The notes under the pieces are model-generated. The model was not told where the DNA came from. It saw only the letters and a list, made by a program, of their open reading frames with translations, and ran no database searches. A stretch of 64,000 nucleotides of DNA from Acinetobacter proteolyticus. Lineage in GTDB: Bacteria; Pseudomonadota; Gammaproteobacteria; Pseudomonadales; Moraxellaceae. The stretch is from assembly GCF_000367945.1 (NCBI RefSeq), contig NZ_KB849179.1, forward strand, positions 3,391,470 through 3,455,469, given 5' to 3'. Position numbers and translations under genes: made by a program. This document shows positions 35,875 through 44,751 of this stretch, piece after piece; positions within the stretch are counted from its first letter, which is position 1, and the number at the start of each line of letters is the position of its first letter.

Positions 35875-36915
35875 ATGAAAGTAATTGATGATGGTGAAAC
35901 AATTGATTCATCTAATATCTCTGTCGTTATCCAAGGATTAACTCATTATGTAGAAGGTGATGAAAATTGTTTATTCTATCGTTGTGTAAACTCTATTAAA
36001 AAATATTTGCCAAATGCTGAAATTGTGGTATCAACTTGGGTCGGCCAAAAGTGTGATGAATCAATTGTAAATCATGTTTTATATAATAAAGAGCCGCCTT
36101 CATTTCTTACACTTCATGATAAAACCTGGAATTATAATAAAATGGTGGTGTCTACATTTCAAGGTATTTGTTTGTGTACTAAAAAATATGTTCTTAAGTT
36201 TAGAGCTGACTTGTTTTTAAAGGGGGTAAGTTTTTTTAAAATTTATAAAAATCAAAATAATGATGATAATGAATTAGAAAAATATATATTAAATGAAAGA
36301 TCTATTAATGTAACTAATCTATATATGAGAAAGCCAACTTCTTATGCTTGTTTGTTATTTCATATAAGTGACGTAGTTCAATTTGGTAGTAAAGAGGATA
36401 TGACTAGGCTTTGGGATAGAAAAATTTTAAAGTATGAAGATGCTATGTTTTCTAAGAAGAAAATTTGGATGTGTTTTTTTTATCCTTATATGTCAAATGA
36501 AAAACTTGTTCCTGAACAAACTCTTATGGTGGGTTGGTTAAATCGAAATAATTTTTCAATTAAAATGAAGTTCCCTGGATTTATTAACTTTTATTATTTT
36601 AAAATTTCTGAATTGTTGATTTCTTTAAATTTTCATACTTATGATTGGCAGGACTCTGATATTGTCTTCCCAAATAGGTTTGTTGATAATGTTAAGGATT
36701 TAAATAGCACTTTATATACGTCACATTATATAAATGATGTTTTTAGTAGGAGTAAAGAAGATAAATATTTTGAAAGAAAATATATTTCAGTATTATGGGT
36801 TAGATATTTTTCGAGGTTTTTTTCAATTAGTATATGGATTGGTTTTCTAGCATCTTTACTTTTATGTATATCTCCTAGATTATTTTTCAAGTTAAAAGAG
36901 AATTTAAAAAATTAA
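35875..36915 (+). CDS. WavE-type lipopolysaccharide/polysaccharide biosynthesis protein
   Basis: 346 residues resembling the WavE family, named from Vibrio cholerae LPS core synthesis and thought to be glycosyltransferase-like. Characteristic segments are ISVVIQGLTHY, CVNSIKKYLPNAEIVVSTW, YVLKFRADL and PYMSNEKLVPEQ. A hydrophobic segment near the C-terminus (about 315-337) may tether it to the membrane. The DNA is among the most AT-rich in the window, supporting recent acquisition. Starts one base after the cupin stop codon, probably coupled. Confidence 0.7.
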   Translation: MKVIDDGETIDSSNISVVIQGLTHYVEGDENCLFYRCVNSIKKYLPNAEIVVSTWVGQKCDESIVNHVLYNKEPPSFLTLHDKTWNYNKMVVSTFQGICLCTKKYVLKFRADLFLKGVSFFKIYKNQNNDDNELEKYILNERSINVTNLYMRKPTSYACLLFHISDVVQFGSKEDMTRLWDRKILKYEDAMFSKKKIWMCFFYPYMSNEKLVPEQTLMVGWLNRNNFSIKMKFPGFINFYYFKISELLISLNFHTYDWQDSDIVFPNRFVDNVKDLNSTLYTSHYINDVFSRSKEDKYFERKYISVLWVRYFSRFFSISIWIGFLASLLLCISPRLFFKLKENLKN

Positions 36916-36931
36916 ATAGTAGGAGAGTAAA

Positions 36932-38026
36932 TTGTTCTTTTTAATTTTAGGAGCGGGCTTTGCTGGGTCTGTTGTTGCACGTGAACTGGCTGAGGCAGGG
37001 CATCAAATACTCGTTGTTGATCGTCGAGATCATATTGCAGGAAATGCTTATGATGTGATAGATAAACATGGGATTTTGATACACCAATATGGTCCACATA
37101 TATTTCATACCAATAGTGAACGAATTTTTAATTATCTTTCGAAATTTACTGAGTGGAGAAATTATGAGCATCGGGTTCGTGGTGTTGTTAATGGACAAGA
37201 ATATCCATTTCCTATAAATCGGGATACCTTAAACAAGCTCTATAATTTAGAGCTCACAGAAGCACAAGCTACTGAATATTTCGATAAAGTACGAGAAGTC
37301 CGCCCTCTTATACAAACGAGTGAAGACGTTGTTCTTAACTCGGTAGGACGAGATCTTTATGAAAAATTCTTTTTAAATTATACAAGGAAGCAGTGGGGTT
37401 TAGAGCCATCACAATTAAAAGCTGGGGTTGCGGCGCGTATTCCAACACGCACGAATACAGATGATCGCTACTTTACTGATACTTATCAAGCGATGCCACT
37501 ATATGGTTACACGAGAATGTTTGAGAACATGTTGGATCATCCAAATATTCAATTGAAGCTTGCAACTGAGTTCAAAGATGTATTAATGCAATATGAATTT
37601 GATCATATCGTATATACAGGACCGATAGATGCATTCTATGATTTTAAATTTGGAAAGTTGCCATATCGATCATTGCGCTTTGAGCATGAGCATTTAGAAA
37701 AAGTAGAGTGGAGTCAAAGTGTAGGTACGGTGAATTATCCAAATGATTTTGATTTTACTCGTATCACTGAATTTAAGCATTTAACCGGACAAAATCATTC
37801 TTCAACTTCAATTGTTAAAGAATACCCGATGGCTGATGGCGATCCGTATTATCCAATTCCACGTACTGAAAATGAGACATTATTTAAAAAATATCAGGAG
37901 CTTGCAAATTTAGAGGGAAATGTCACTTTTGTAGGACGTTTAGCTGAATATCGTTATTACAACATGGATCAAGTTGTAGGTGCTGCTCTAAATGCAGCAT
38001 ATAAAATTCTGGAGAAAAATAATTGA
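36932..38026 (+). CDS. glf: UDP-galactopyranose mutase
   Basis: Flavoenzyme that converts UDP-galactopyranose to UDP-galactofuranose. TTG start at 36932 with TAGGAGAG upstream. The N-terminal FAD Rossmann motif is LILGAGFAGSVVARELAEAG, followed by RRDHIAGNAYD and YGPHIFHT; the substrate region has TRKQWGLEP and the C-terminus FVGRLAEYRYYNMDQVVGAAL. All are classic Glf features and the 364-residue length is standard. Its presence implies that the cassette's glycan contains galactofuranose. It overlaps the next gene by 4 bases. Confidence 0.95.
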   Translation: MFFLILGAGFAGSVVARELAEAGHQILVVDRRDHIAGNAYDVIDKHGILIHQYGPHIFHTNSERIFNYLSKFTEWRNYEHRVRGVVNGQEYPFPINRDTLNKLYNLELTEAQATEYFDKVREVRPLIQTSEDVVLNSVGRDLYEKFFLNYTRKQWGLEPSQLKAGVAARIPTRTNTDDRYFTDTYQAMPLYGYTRMFENMLDHPNIQLKLATEFKDVLMQYEFDHIVYTGPIDAFYDFKFGKLPYRSLRFEHEHLEKVEWSQSVGTVNYPNDFDFTRITEFKHLTGQNHSSTSIVKEYPMADGDPYYPIPRTENETLFKKYQELANLEGNVTFVGRLAEYRYYNMDQVVGAALNAAYKILEKNN

Positions 38027-39120
38027 AAATTGCATTCTTATGTAAACGACAATACATGTCTAAAGATGTCATTTTGGACAGATATGCTCGTTTATATGAG
38101 ATACCAAATCAACTTGCTTTATTGGGGCATCAGGTTGAATGCTTCTGTCTAAGCTATCAATCTCATATTGATGGTGTTTGGAATGAATCTGATGAAAATA
38201 AGTATCTGATTTGGACATCTAAAAGTTATTCAGCCTATCAGAAATTAAAAATATTGAGTTATCCCATCTATCTATTAAAAAAAATAGAACAATCTCAACC
38301 AGATATTGTTATTGCGGCATCCGATATCCCTCATATTGTTTTAGGAGCATGGTGCGCAAAAAAGTTGAATAAACCATTTGTAGCAGACTTATATGATAAT
38401 TTTGAATCCTATGGTCAAGCCAAAATTCCGTTTATTAAGACTTTGTTTCAGCATGCATTAGATTCTGCGCAATTAATTAGTACCACAAGCCATAGTCTAG
38501 CTGAAAAAATAAAACAAGATCATCCTGATGTGCCATTCATCTTGACAATGCCTAGTGTTATAGATAAAGAATTATTCTTTCAAGGAAATAAAATTGAGGC
38601 GCGGAAAAAATTAAAATTACCTATTCAGGCACAATTAATAGGAACTGCTGGAAGTCTAACAAAAGCTAAAGGAATTAATGACTTGTTAAGTGCATGGAGA
38701 ATTGTTCGTCAACAAAATCCTGATGCTTATCTTGTATTGGCTGGTCCTGTTGGAGAGTGTACGGTCTTACCAGATGATAATAGAGTAATTTACCTTGGTC
38801 TGCTTCCTCATTCAGATGTTAATTATCTATTTCAAGCTTTAGATGTCGGGATTTTATGTATCCCTGATGATAACTTTGGACGATATTGTTTTCCTCAAAA
38901 AGCATATGAAATGCTAGCAACAAATTTGACAATTATATCGACAAATGTTGGTGATATGAAAAAGTTGTTAGAACAAGACTTACTATATGATGCTAATGAT
39001 TTTGAATCATTAGCATTTAAAATAAATGACCAACTTACTTATTTAACCAAAGTAAATATAGAAATTCCTGATTGGAAAAATAATTTAGAATGCTTTAATT
39101 CTTTGATTAGACAAATTTAG
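38023..39120 (+). CDS. GT4-type (GT-B fold) glycosyltransferase
   Basis: 365 residues, TTG start overlapping the glf stop with GGAGAA upstream. An N-terminal Rossmann half (IAFLCKRQYMSKD, ADLYDNFESYG) is followed by the nucleotide-sugar half GTAGSLTKAKGINDLL and the GT4-type FPQKAYEMLATNLTII, where the usual E-x7-E is partly kept. Soluble or peripheral. Coupling to Glf makes a galactofuranose acceptor or donor step plausible but unproven. Confidence 0.8.
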   Translation: MKIAFLCKRQYMSKDVILDRYARLYEIPNQLALLGHQVECFCLSYQSHIDGVWNESDENKYLIWTSKSYSAYQKLKILSYPIYLLKKIEQSQPDIVIAASDIPHIVLGAWCAKKLNKPFVADLYDNFESYGQAKIPFIKTLFQHALDSAQLISTTSHSLAEKIKQDHPDVPFILTMPSVIDKELFFQGNKIEARKKLKLPIQAQLIGTAGSLTKAKGINDLLSAWRIVRQQNPDAYLVLAGPVGECTVLPDDNRVIYLGLLPHSDVNYLFQALDVGILCIPDDNFGRYCFPQKAYEMLATNLTIISTNVGDMKKLLEQDLLYDANDFESLAFKINDQLTYLTKVNIEIPDWKNNLECFNSLIRQI

Positions 39121-39121
39121 T

Positions 39122-40201
39122 TTAATTAATCTTATTAAGCTCCTTAAAGTATTTACCAATCATAGCACTTGGGGACTTTTCTAGCTTACTTTTATTCCTT
39201 TGTAGGGATAGGTAACCTTTTGATTGAATATAGCTCACTATTTCGTGAGTATCATTTATTAGAATTGCATTTTCTCCAATACCATCTTGCCGCTCTGTAG
39301 TATCTCTTAAAATAATTGTTGGATGTCCAAAGAACGAAAGCTCTTCTTGATTGGAACCACCATCAGTAATCACGAGATCACTTGAAAGTGAAAGATTCAA
39401 GAAGTTCTGATAAGTCATTCTTGGTAATAATTCTATATTTGCTTGTCCTTGTAAACGAGTAAGTAAATTATGAGAGTTTAGCTTTTTTTCTGTGGCTGGA
39501 TGTAAGACGAAAAATATTCTATTTTGAGTACTTAAGCGAATTAACATTTCTGTAATTTCTGCAAGTTTTTCTTTATTATAAATATTTTGGAATCTATGTA
39601 GAGATACTAAAATAGTATTAGGCTTCTTTGTAATATGCTCGCCAATCTTTAAACATTGAATACTATCTAATATTGTATTTCCATGAGTATTAAGTATATG
39701 AAGTCTGCTATATTTTTTCATGTTTTGAGTGTCTTGTAAGCTTGGGCAACATGCAATATCTGTATATCTAAAGACAATACGTCTAATAATTTCTTCTGGA
39801 AATGGATTAAAAAGCTTATTTGAAGTTAAACCACTCTCTAAATGTACAACCGTATGTCCAGTGAGCTTTGCTGTTATAGTGCTAAATAGGGTAGTAAGGG
39901 TATCACCATGCACAAAAATATATGATTTTTTCTCTTTTTTTAAAGTATTTATTAAAATAAAGAAAATCATAGGCATCCATAATAACAAGTTTATAATTGA
40001 AGAGTGCTCTTTATCTTTAATAAGTTGGATTGGAGGAGTATTGATATCAAATTCTTGAATAAGATCACCCATAGTGTCTTTATGTTGTCCAGTCAGAATA
40101 AATTTTGTAGATAATTGATTATCCTCAAAAAATTTAAGAGTTGGTGCAACTTTTATGAGTTGTGCTCTCGTCCCGACTATAAAAATATGATTTTTACTCA
40201 C
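39122..40201 (-). CDS. Divergent UDP-N-acetylglucosamine 2-epimerase-like protein
   Basis: The frame is open from 40264, but GTG at 40201 with AAGAGA upstream gives VSKNHIFIVGTRAQ, the usual family N-terminus (359 residues). WecB-like segments are GTRAQLIKVAP (usually GTRPE), FVHGDTLT, HLESGLTSNKLFNPFPEEIIRR, LHRFQN, TDGGSNQEELSFFG and RDTTERQDG (usually TERPE). Several normally invariant positions are altered while the Glu and His residues remain, so it may be an epimerase with another substrate or a hydrolysing type. It is on the strand opposite the rest of the cassette and ends 1 base from the GT4 gene. Confidence 0.7.
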   Translation of the reverse strand: MSKNHIFIVGTRAQLIKVAPTLKFFEDNQLSTKFILTGQHKDTMGDLIQEFDINTPPIQLIKDKEHSSIINLLLWMPMIFFILINTLKKEKKSYIFVHGDTLTTLFSTITAKLTGHTVVHLESGLTSNKLFNPFPEEIIRRIVFRYTDIACCPSLQDTQNMKKYSRLHILNTHGNTILDSIQCLKIGEHITKKPNTILVSLHRFQNIYNKEKLAEITEMLIRLSTQNRIFFVLHPATEKKLNSHNLLTRLQGQANIELLPRMTYQNFLNLSLSSDLVITDGGSNQEELSFFGHPTIILRDTTERQDGIGENAILINDTHEIVSYIQSKGYLSLQRNKSKLEKSPSAMIGKYFKELNKIN

Positions 40202-40264
40202 AATTATTCTCTTTATTGACACTTTGGGTAAACAATTTAGAAATATATCAGGATATTCGGTCAA

Positions 40265-40589
40265 ATGTATCTAAGATATTTCATAAAATTAAATAACTTA
40301 GTATTTCAAGTTAGATGCTATAGGTAAACTAAATTTAATTTGCGCAGGGAGAATAAATCTTTAGAGTGTAGTGGGAAATTAATTCTGAAGATAGCTCTTG
40401 AAACTTGTAAGCCTTTGTTGTGTGAGAGTTTAACTTCTATTAAATAAATGAATCGAGTAAGTCATCATTTGACAAAATATGTCATTTACTTTTTTGATGG
40501 GGTTTGGTTTAAATATTTGAATTTAAACACTTTATTTATTTGGCACGATTTTTGTTTATAAGCTCCTATATTGTATTGGGAGTGGAGTA
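40265..40589. other. Divergent region upstream of the second pilin
   Basis: About 325 AT-rich bases between the epimerase-like gene (minus) and the second pilin (plus). It holds the sigma-54-type promoter at 40541-40556 and presumably a minus-strand promoter for the epimerase gene, which I could not pinpoint. No gene is visible. Confidence 0.5.
40541..40556 (+). promoter_or_regulatory. Near-consensus sigma-54 promoter of the second pilin
   Basis: TGGCACGATTTTTGTT matches the RpoN consensus TGGCACRnnnnTTGCW except for GT in place of GC at -12. GG (40542-40543) and the -12 G (40554) have the correct spacing. The expected start site leaves a leader of about 24 bases, which includes GGGAG in front of the ATG at 40590. 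Confidence 0.75.
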
Positions 40590-41045
40590 ATGACTAGTGT
40601 CAAGGGATTTACACTAATTGAGCTTATGATTGTTATGGCCATAATTAGTATTTTGGCAAGTATAGCTATTCCCGCGTACCAGAATTTTGTGGCTAGAGCG
40701 CAAGTGGCAGAAGCTTTAGCAATAACAGGCTATTTTAAAAATGAATTAATTGCAAAATATGGTGAACTCGGCACATGTCCAACAAGTATTGTTGACTTAG
40801 GTGTTCCAGTATCAGGATTGATTGATACAGAGTATGTGAATCGAATTAGTCTTAGCACTGCTTATACGGGAGCAATATGTGCATTCGAATTTACTCTTAA
40901 TTCAGTAAATACCAATCAAAATATTGCGGGTAAGCAGATCACAATTGCTATGATGGCATATAGAGATAATGGTGCAACACGTTGGGAGTGTGCTTCCTCT
41001 AATATTCAGCAAACATACTTACCTTCTAGTTGCCGTGGTATTTAA
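40590..41045 (+). CDS. Second type IVa pilin (PilA-like)
   Basis: 151-residue prepilin: leader MTSVK, then GFTLIELMIVMAIISILASIAIPAYQNF with the mature-position-5 Glu. The C-terminal domain has four cysteines (in GTCPTS, AICAFEF, WECASS and SSCRG), more than the first pilin. It ends YLPSSCRGI. Its sigma-54-type promoter suggests it is expressed like a major pilin, yet it stands at the far end of the glycan cassette, about 12.5 kb from pilA. It could be an alternative major pilin, a ComP-like DNA-uptake pilin, or a pilin tied to the cassette's glycan. It ends 1 base before the convergent dehydrogenase gene. Confidence 0.88.
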   Translation: MTSVKGFTLIELMIVMAIISILASIAIPAYQNFVARAQVAEALAITGYFKNELIAKYGELGTCPTSIVDLGVPVSGLIDTEYVNRISLSTAYTGAICAFEFTLNSVNTNQNIAGKQITIAMMAYRDNGATRWECASSNIQQTYLPSSCRGI

Positions 41046-41046
41046 A

Positions 41047-42381
41047 TTATAATCTGAGATTGGACTGGTGAGGAGGGAGGATATATTTGAGATCATAAAG
41101 AACAAAGTTCTCCTTACCTAAAGCCTGAAGTTCCTCAAAACTCATGCTCTTGAATTGTTGATGCCCAATAGCCAGTACAATCGCATCGTAATGAGCTGGT
41201 TGAAGGGTTTGAACAGGTTCCAAACCATATTCTTTAATGACTTCTGATGGATCAACCCAAGGATCATAGACATCAAGGTTCAAATCATACTCTTTGAGTG
41301 ATTGAATCAGGTCAATGATTTTAGTATTGCGAATATCTGGGCAGTTCTCTTTAAATGACAGTCCCATCACCAGAATATTTGCCCCGACAACTTGGATCTT
41401 TTGTTTAACCATTTCTTTGATGAGTTGCGTCGCAACATACTCACCCATACGGTCATTTAATCGACGCGCCGCTAAGATAATCTCTGGGTGTAGACCTATA
41501 GATTGAGCCTTATGTGTCAGATAGTATGGATCTACGCTGATACAATGCCCACCAACGAGCCCTGGACGAAAAGGTAGAAAGTTCCATTTGGTCGCTGCAG
41601 CTTGTAACACCTCTTCAGTATCAATGCCGAGCTTATTAAAAATAAGAGCAAGCTCATTGATGAGGGCGATATTAACATCACGTTGAGTGTTTTCGATTAC
41701 TTTTGCTGCTTCGGCTACTTTGATTGAAGTAGCTTTATGTGTGCCTGCGGTAATAATAGTTAAATAAATTTGGTCAATTAAATCGGCAATTTCTGGTGTT
41801 GAACCTGAAGTAACTTTTTTAATGGTTGTAACACTTTTGCTCTTATCGCCAGGATTGATACGCTCGGGACTATAACCTACAAAAAAATCTTGATTAAACT
41901 TGAGTTGTGAATATTTTTCTAATATTGGAACACAAACCTCTTCGGTCGCACCGGGGTAGACTGTAGATTCATAAATCACAATATCGCCAGCCTTTAAATG
42001 TCTTGCAATTGTGGTTGATGCTTGAATTAAGGGATTTAAATCGGGTTGTTTAAAATGATCGATTGGTGTCGGTACTGTGACGATAAAAACATCACATTCC
42101 GTGAGTTTGTCTGGATCAGAACTCAGATGAAGATTAGATAAATCACCAAGTTCTGTGCGGCTGATCTCTAACGTAGAGTCTTGTTGATTTGTAAGTTCAC
42201 TTACTCTTTTTTGATTAGTGTCATAGCCAATGACTTTAAATTGTTTGCTAAAGGCCAAGGCGAGCGGTAAACCGACATAACCCAAGCCAACCACAGCAAT
42301 CGTTAATTGCTGAGTTGTGATCTTGTTGTTAATCAGGGTGTAAAGATGTGACATGTTTTTGTTTTTAGGCTCGGTTTTCAT
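41047..42381 (-). CDS. tviB: UDP-N-acetylglucosamine 6-dehydrogenase (TviB/VipA/Gna type)
   Basis: NAD-dependent two-fold oxidation of UDP-GlcNAc (or a close relative) to the uronic acid. The 444-residue protein has the Rossmann motif IAVVGLGYVGLPLALAF, IVTVPTPID, YESTVYPGATEEVC, and the catalytic cysteine in GLVGGHCISVDPYYL, followed by the C-terminal NDP-sugar domain with GLSFKENCPDIRNTK. The start may be the Met at 42381 or the one at 42354 (MSHLYTLINN). These genes usually sit in capsule loci; here it stands alone on the minus strand beside pglL. Confidence 0.9.
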   Translation of the reverse strand: MKTEPKNKNMSHLYTLINNKITTQQLTIAVVGLGYVGLPLALAFSKQFKVIGYDTNQKRVSELTNQQDSTLEISRTELGDLSNLHLSSDPDKLTECDVFIVTVPTPIDHFKQPDLNPLIQASTTIARHLKAGDIVIYESTVYPGATEEVCVPILEKYSQLKFNQDFFVGYSPERINPGDKSKSVTTIKKVTSGSTPEIADLIDQIYLTIITAGTHKATSIKVAEAAKVIENTQRDVNIALINELALIFNKLGIDTEEVLQAAATKWNFLPFRPGLVGGHCISVDPYYLTHKAQSIGLHPEIILAARRLNDRMGEYVATQLIKEMVKQKIQVVGANILVMGLSFKENCPDIRNTKIIDLIQSLKEYDLNLDVYDPWVDPSEVIKEYGLEPVQTLQPAHYDAIVLAIGHQQFKSMSFEELQALGKENFVLYDLKYILPPHQSNLRL

Positions 42382-42589
42382 TTTGATAAAGCATTGATAA
42401 TATGTATGTATTCTAATATGTATGGCTATACAAAAATACTCAATCTTATAAATATCTTTAATTTTTTTAAATAGAAATATAATCGGGACACGACTTGATC
42501 AGTTGAGAAATGTAGTTTATCTGACTTGTTTAAGCTGTATAAAGTACTTTGCTGTATTATAAGAGATAAGTGCTTTTCTAAGATACCTT

Positions 42590-44218
42590 ATGCAATTTTT
42601 ATGCTTTTTTCTTGCCAGCGTTCTGATCAGCTTTGCTTGGCTTTCTCCATTTCATACTTACCCTTGGGTGACTTTTTCAGGTGAGCTCGCCAGCTTTTCA
42701 GCTGGCTTAGTCCTACTTGCTGTATTTCTCAATAAAAAAATAATTATTCCACGAGCCCAACTCTGGATCACGCCAATTATTGCTGTTCCATTGCTGCAAT
42801 GGAGCTTTGGTCTGGTCAATGACTTTAGCACGGCACTATTAAGCTCTCTTTATGTATTGGCTTTTTGGCTGATGATTGTGCTTGGTTATAATCTTTCTTT
42901 GCAAGCTGATCAGCGTGAAGCGCTGATGCAGGAGATATCAAAGCTTCTATTCGGTATTGCGATGGTCTGTAGTGTCATGGCGATTGTGCAGTGGTGTGGG
43001 CTAGGTGGTGTCATTAATGGCATCATGCAGTTAAAAGGGGATCGACCTTATGCTAACTTTGGCCAGCCAAATCACTTAGCCACGTTTTTGATTATGGGGT
43101 TGATGGGCGCATTATATCTCTATGAAAAAAGAGCCATAGCGTCATATTGGTTACTGCTAGCGAGTTTATTGATTCTATTTACCGTTGCTTTAACTCAGTC
43201 TCGAACGTCATGGGTGGTGTGTTTGTTTATCTTCTTTTATTGGATGTATAAACAATATAAGCAGCAACCGCGTTTCAACTTTAGACTGCTCTGGGTATGG
43301 TGTATAGGTTTCTTTGTGATTGCGATTTGGGGGTTACCATTGCTAGGTAATCTCTTTAGTTCAGAAGTCATCCAAACAAGTAGTGTTGCTGAACGTGCCA
43401 GTTCTGGATATTTGCGTTTTGATATTTGGACGCAAATGCTGTTGGCGTTGAAACAACAGCCATGGTTAGGCTATGGCTGGAATCAGACCAGCGTTGCGCA
43501 AATCAGTATTTTCAATTTACATCCCTCACATGAGTGGGTGATCAGTGCACATAATGTATTACTTGATTTGTTGGTGTGGAATGGTTTGCCACTTGGATTG
43601 TTCATTATTGCTTATATGGGACTGTGGTTCTTTTGGTTAGATCGAAATGCCAAAGACAGCACTTCGGTGATTGCAATCATGATGGTCGCTGCAATCCTGA
43701 TTCATGCCATGCTGGAGTTTCCACAACGCTATGCGTATTTCCTGCTGCCTATGGGCTTTTTATTAGGGCTAGTTCAAGCACAAACACCTCAGCTAAAAGC
43801 AGTGACTTTAAATAAACATGTCGTTCGCTTTATTTGGCTGATTGGTATCGTACTGTTGTTATTGATCTGGCGTGATTACAAGCTATTTCAGGAAAATAGC
43901 CGCTTGATTTTTAAAAAGCAGCAACCGACAGTAGAGATACTGGGAAGTTCTAAAATTCTACTGCTAACGCAATTTCAGCAGCGACTTGATTGGATCAGTC
44001 TAAAACCTCAAACACAAATGTCAGAGCGTGATTTGGAGTGGATTAATGCTTTAGTCAAAAATAAAGCAACCCCTTATAACCTGAAAAAGTACGCACAGGT
44101 ATTGGTTTATAATCACAAGTTTGAAGAAGCAGAACAGCAACTGTTTATTTTACAGCAGTTGTATGGACAAACACTCAGCTTGCCAGAAGTGGTTGAGATG
44201 AATAAGCAAGCGAGATAA
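42590..44218 (+). CDS. pglL: O-oligosaccharyltransferase PglL / O-antigen-ligase family
   Basis: Polytopic inner-membrane enzyme (542 residues, about 12 hydrophobic segments) with the Wzy/WaaL-type core. Visible features are FGQPNHLATFLIMG, ALTQSRTSWVV, and the periplasmic loop ending HPSHEWVISAHNVLLDLLVWNG with the conserved His, then a soluble C-terminal tail. In Acinetobacter the PglL enzyme moves lipid-linked oligosaccharide to Ser of many envelope proteins, and the gene near pilA and bfr is the known location. Which of general PglL or pilin-specific PglL this is cannot be settled from sequence alone. It follows the glycan cassette and ends in a strong terminator. Confidence 0.88.
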   Translation: MQFLCFFLASVLISFAWLSPFHTYPWVTFSGELASFSAGLVLLAVFLNKKIIIPRAQLWITPIIAVPLLQWSFGLVNDFSTALLSSLYVLAFWLMIVLGYNLSLQADQREALMQEISKLLFGIAMVCSVMAIVQWCGLGGVINGIMQLKGDRPYANFGQPNHLATFLIMGLMGALYLYEKRAIASYWLLLASLLILFTVALTQSRTSWVVCLFIFFYWMYKQYKQQPRFNFRLLWVWCIGFFVIAIWGLPLLGNLFSSEVIQTSSVAERASSGYLRFDIWTQMLLALKQQPWLGYGWNQTSVAQISIFNLHPSHEWVISAHNVLLDLLVWNGLPLGLFIIAYMGLWFFWLDRNAKDSTSVIAIMMVAAILIHAMLEFPQRYAYFLLPMGFLLGLVQAQTPQLKAVTLNKHVVRFIWLIGIVLLLLIWRDYKLFQENSRLIFKKQQPTVEILGSSKILLLTQFQQRLDWISLKPQTQMSERDLEWINALVKNKATPYNLKKYAQVLVYNHKFEEAEQQLFILQQLYGQTLSLPEVVEMNKQAR

Positions 44219-44248
44219 AAATAAAGCCCTAATTAGGGCTTTATTTTT
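44217..44248. terminator. Bidirectional terminator between pglL and bfr
   Basis: A perfect 32-base palindrome (16-base arms, 44217-44232 and 44233-44248) with A-run and T-run at its ends. It can stop both pglL and bfr transcripts. Confidence 0.9.
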
Positions 44249-44286
44249 GATTCAACTCAATAAATAGTTGGGGTTGAAGAGACGAA

Positions 44287-44751
44287 TTAAATTTGGCTTT
44301 GAATATAATTCTCGATACCCACATTTTCAACCAGATCAAGTTGGGTGTCGAGCCAATCCCAATACTCTTCTTCTTTCTCTAGAATTTCTTGAACCAAATC
44401 ACGGGTCACATAATCCTGTTCTGCTTCTGCAAGTTCAACAGCTTGTTTAATTGCTTCGATATTTTCTTTGACCTTGCGAATATCGCAGTTCAGGACTTCT
44501 TCAGTATGTTGACCGATATACAGCTTGCCTAAGTGTTGTAGATTCGGTAAACCTTCTAAGAATAAAATACGCTCAATCACTTTGTCTGCATGTTTCATTT
44601 GGCGGATAGATTCTTTGTATTCAGCTGAACCTAATTGTTCAATTCCCCAATCATTAAACATGCGAGAATGTAAGAAATATTGGTTGATCGCAGTTAAATG
44701 ATGATACAGCACTTGATTGAGCTGATTGATAACTTCGCGATTGCCTTTCAT
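44287..44751 (-). CDS. bfr: Bacterioferritin subunit with haem ligand but degraded ferroxidase centre
   Basis: 154-residue ferritin-like protein, collinear with E. coli Bfr. Met52, the haem-bridging ligand, is present (RQMKHAD) and His54 too. Of the other ferroxidase ligands, Glu18 is His, Glu51 is Gln, Glu94 is Gln and His130 is Tyr; only Glu127 is kept. Bacteria with two Bfr types (for example Neisseria and Pseudomonas) divide these functions between subunits, so this one probably co-assembles with a ferroxidase-competent partner encoded elsewhere. It lies 245 bases from bfd, with a minus-strand terminator between them. Confidence 0.92.
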   Translation of the reverse strand: MKGNREVINQLNQVLYHHLTAINQYFLHSRMFNDWGIEQLGSAEYKESIRQMKHADKVIERILFLEGLPNLQHLGKLYIGQHTEEVLNCDIRKVKENIEAIKQAVELAEAEQDYVTRDLVQEILEKEEEYWDWLDTQLDLVENVGIENYIQSQI

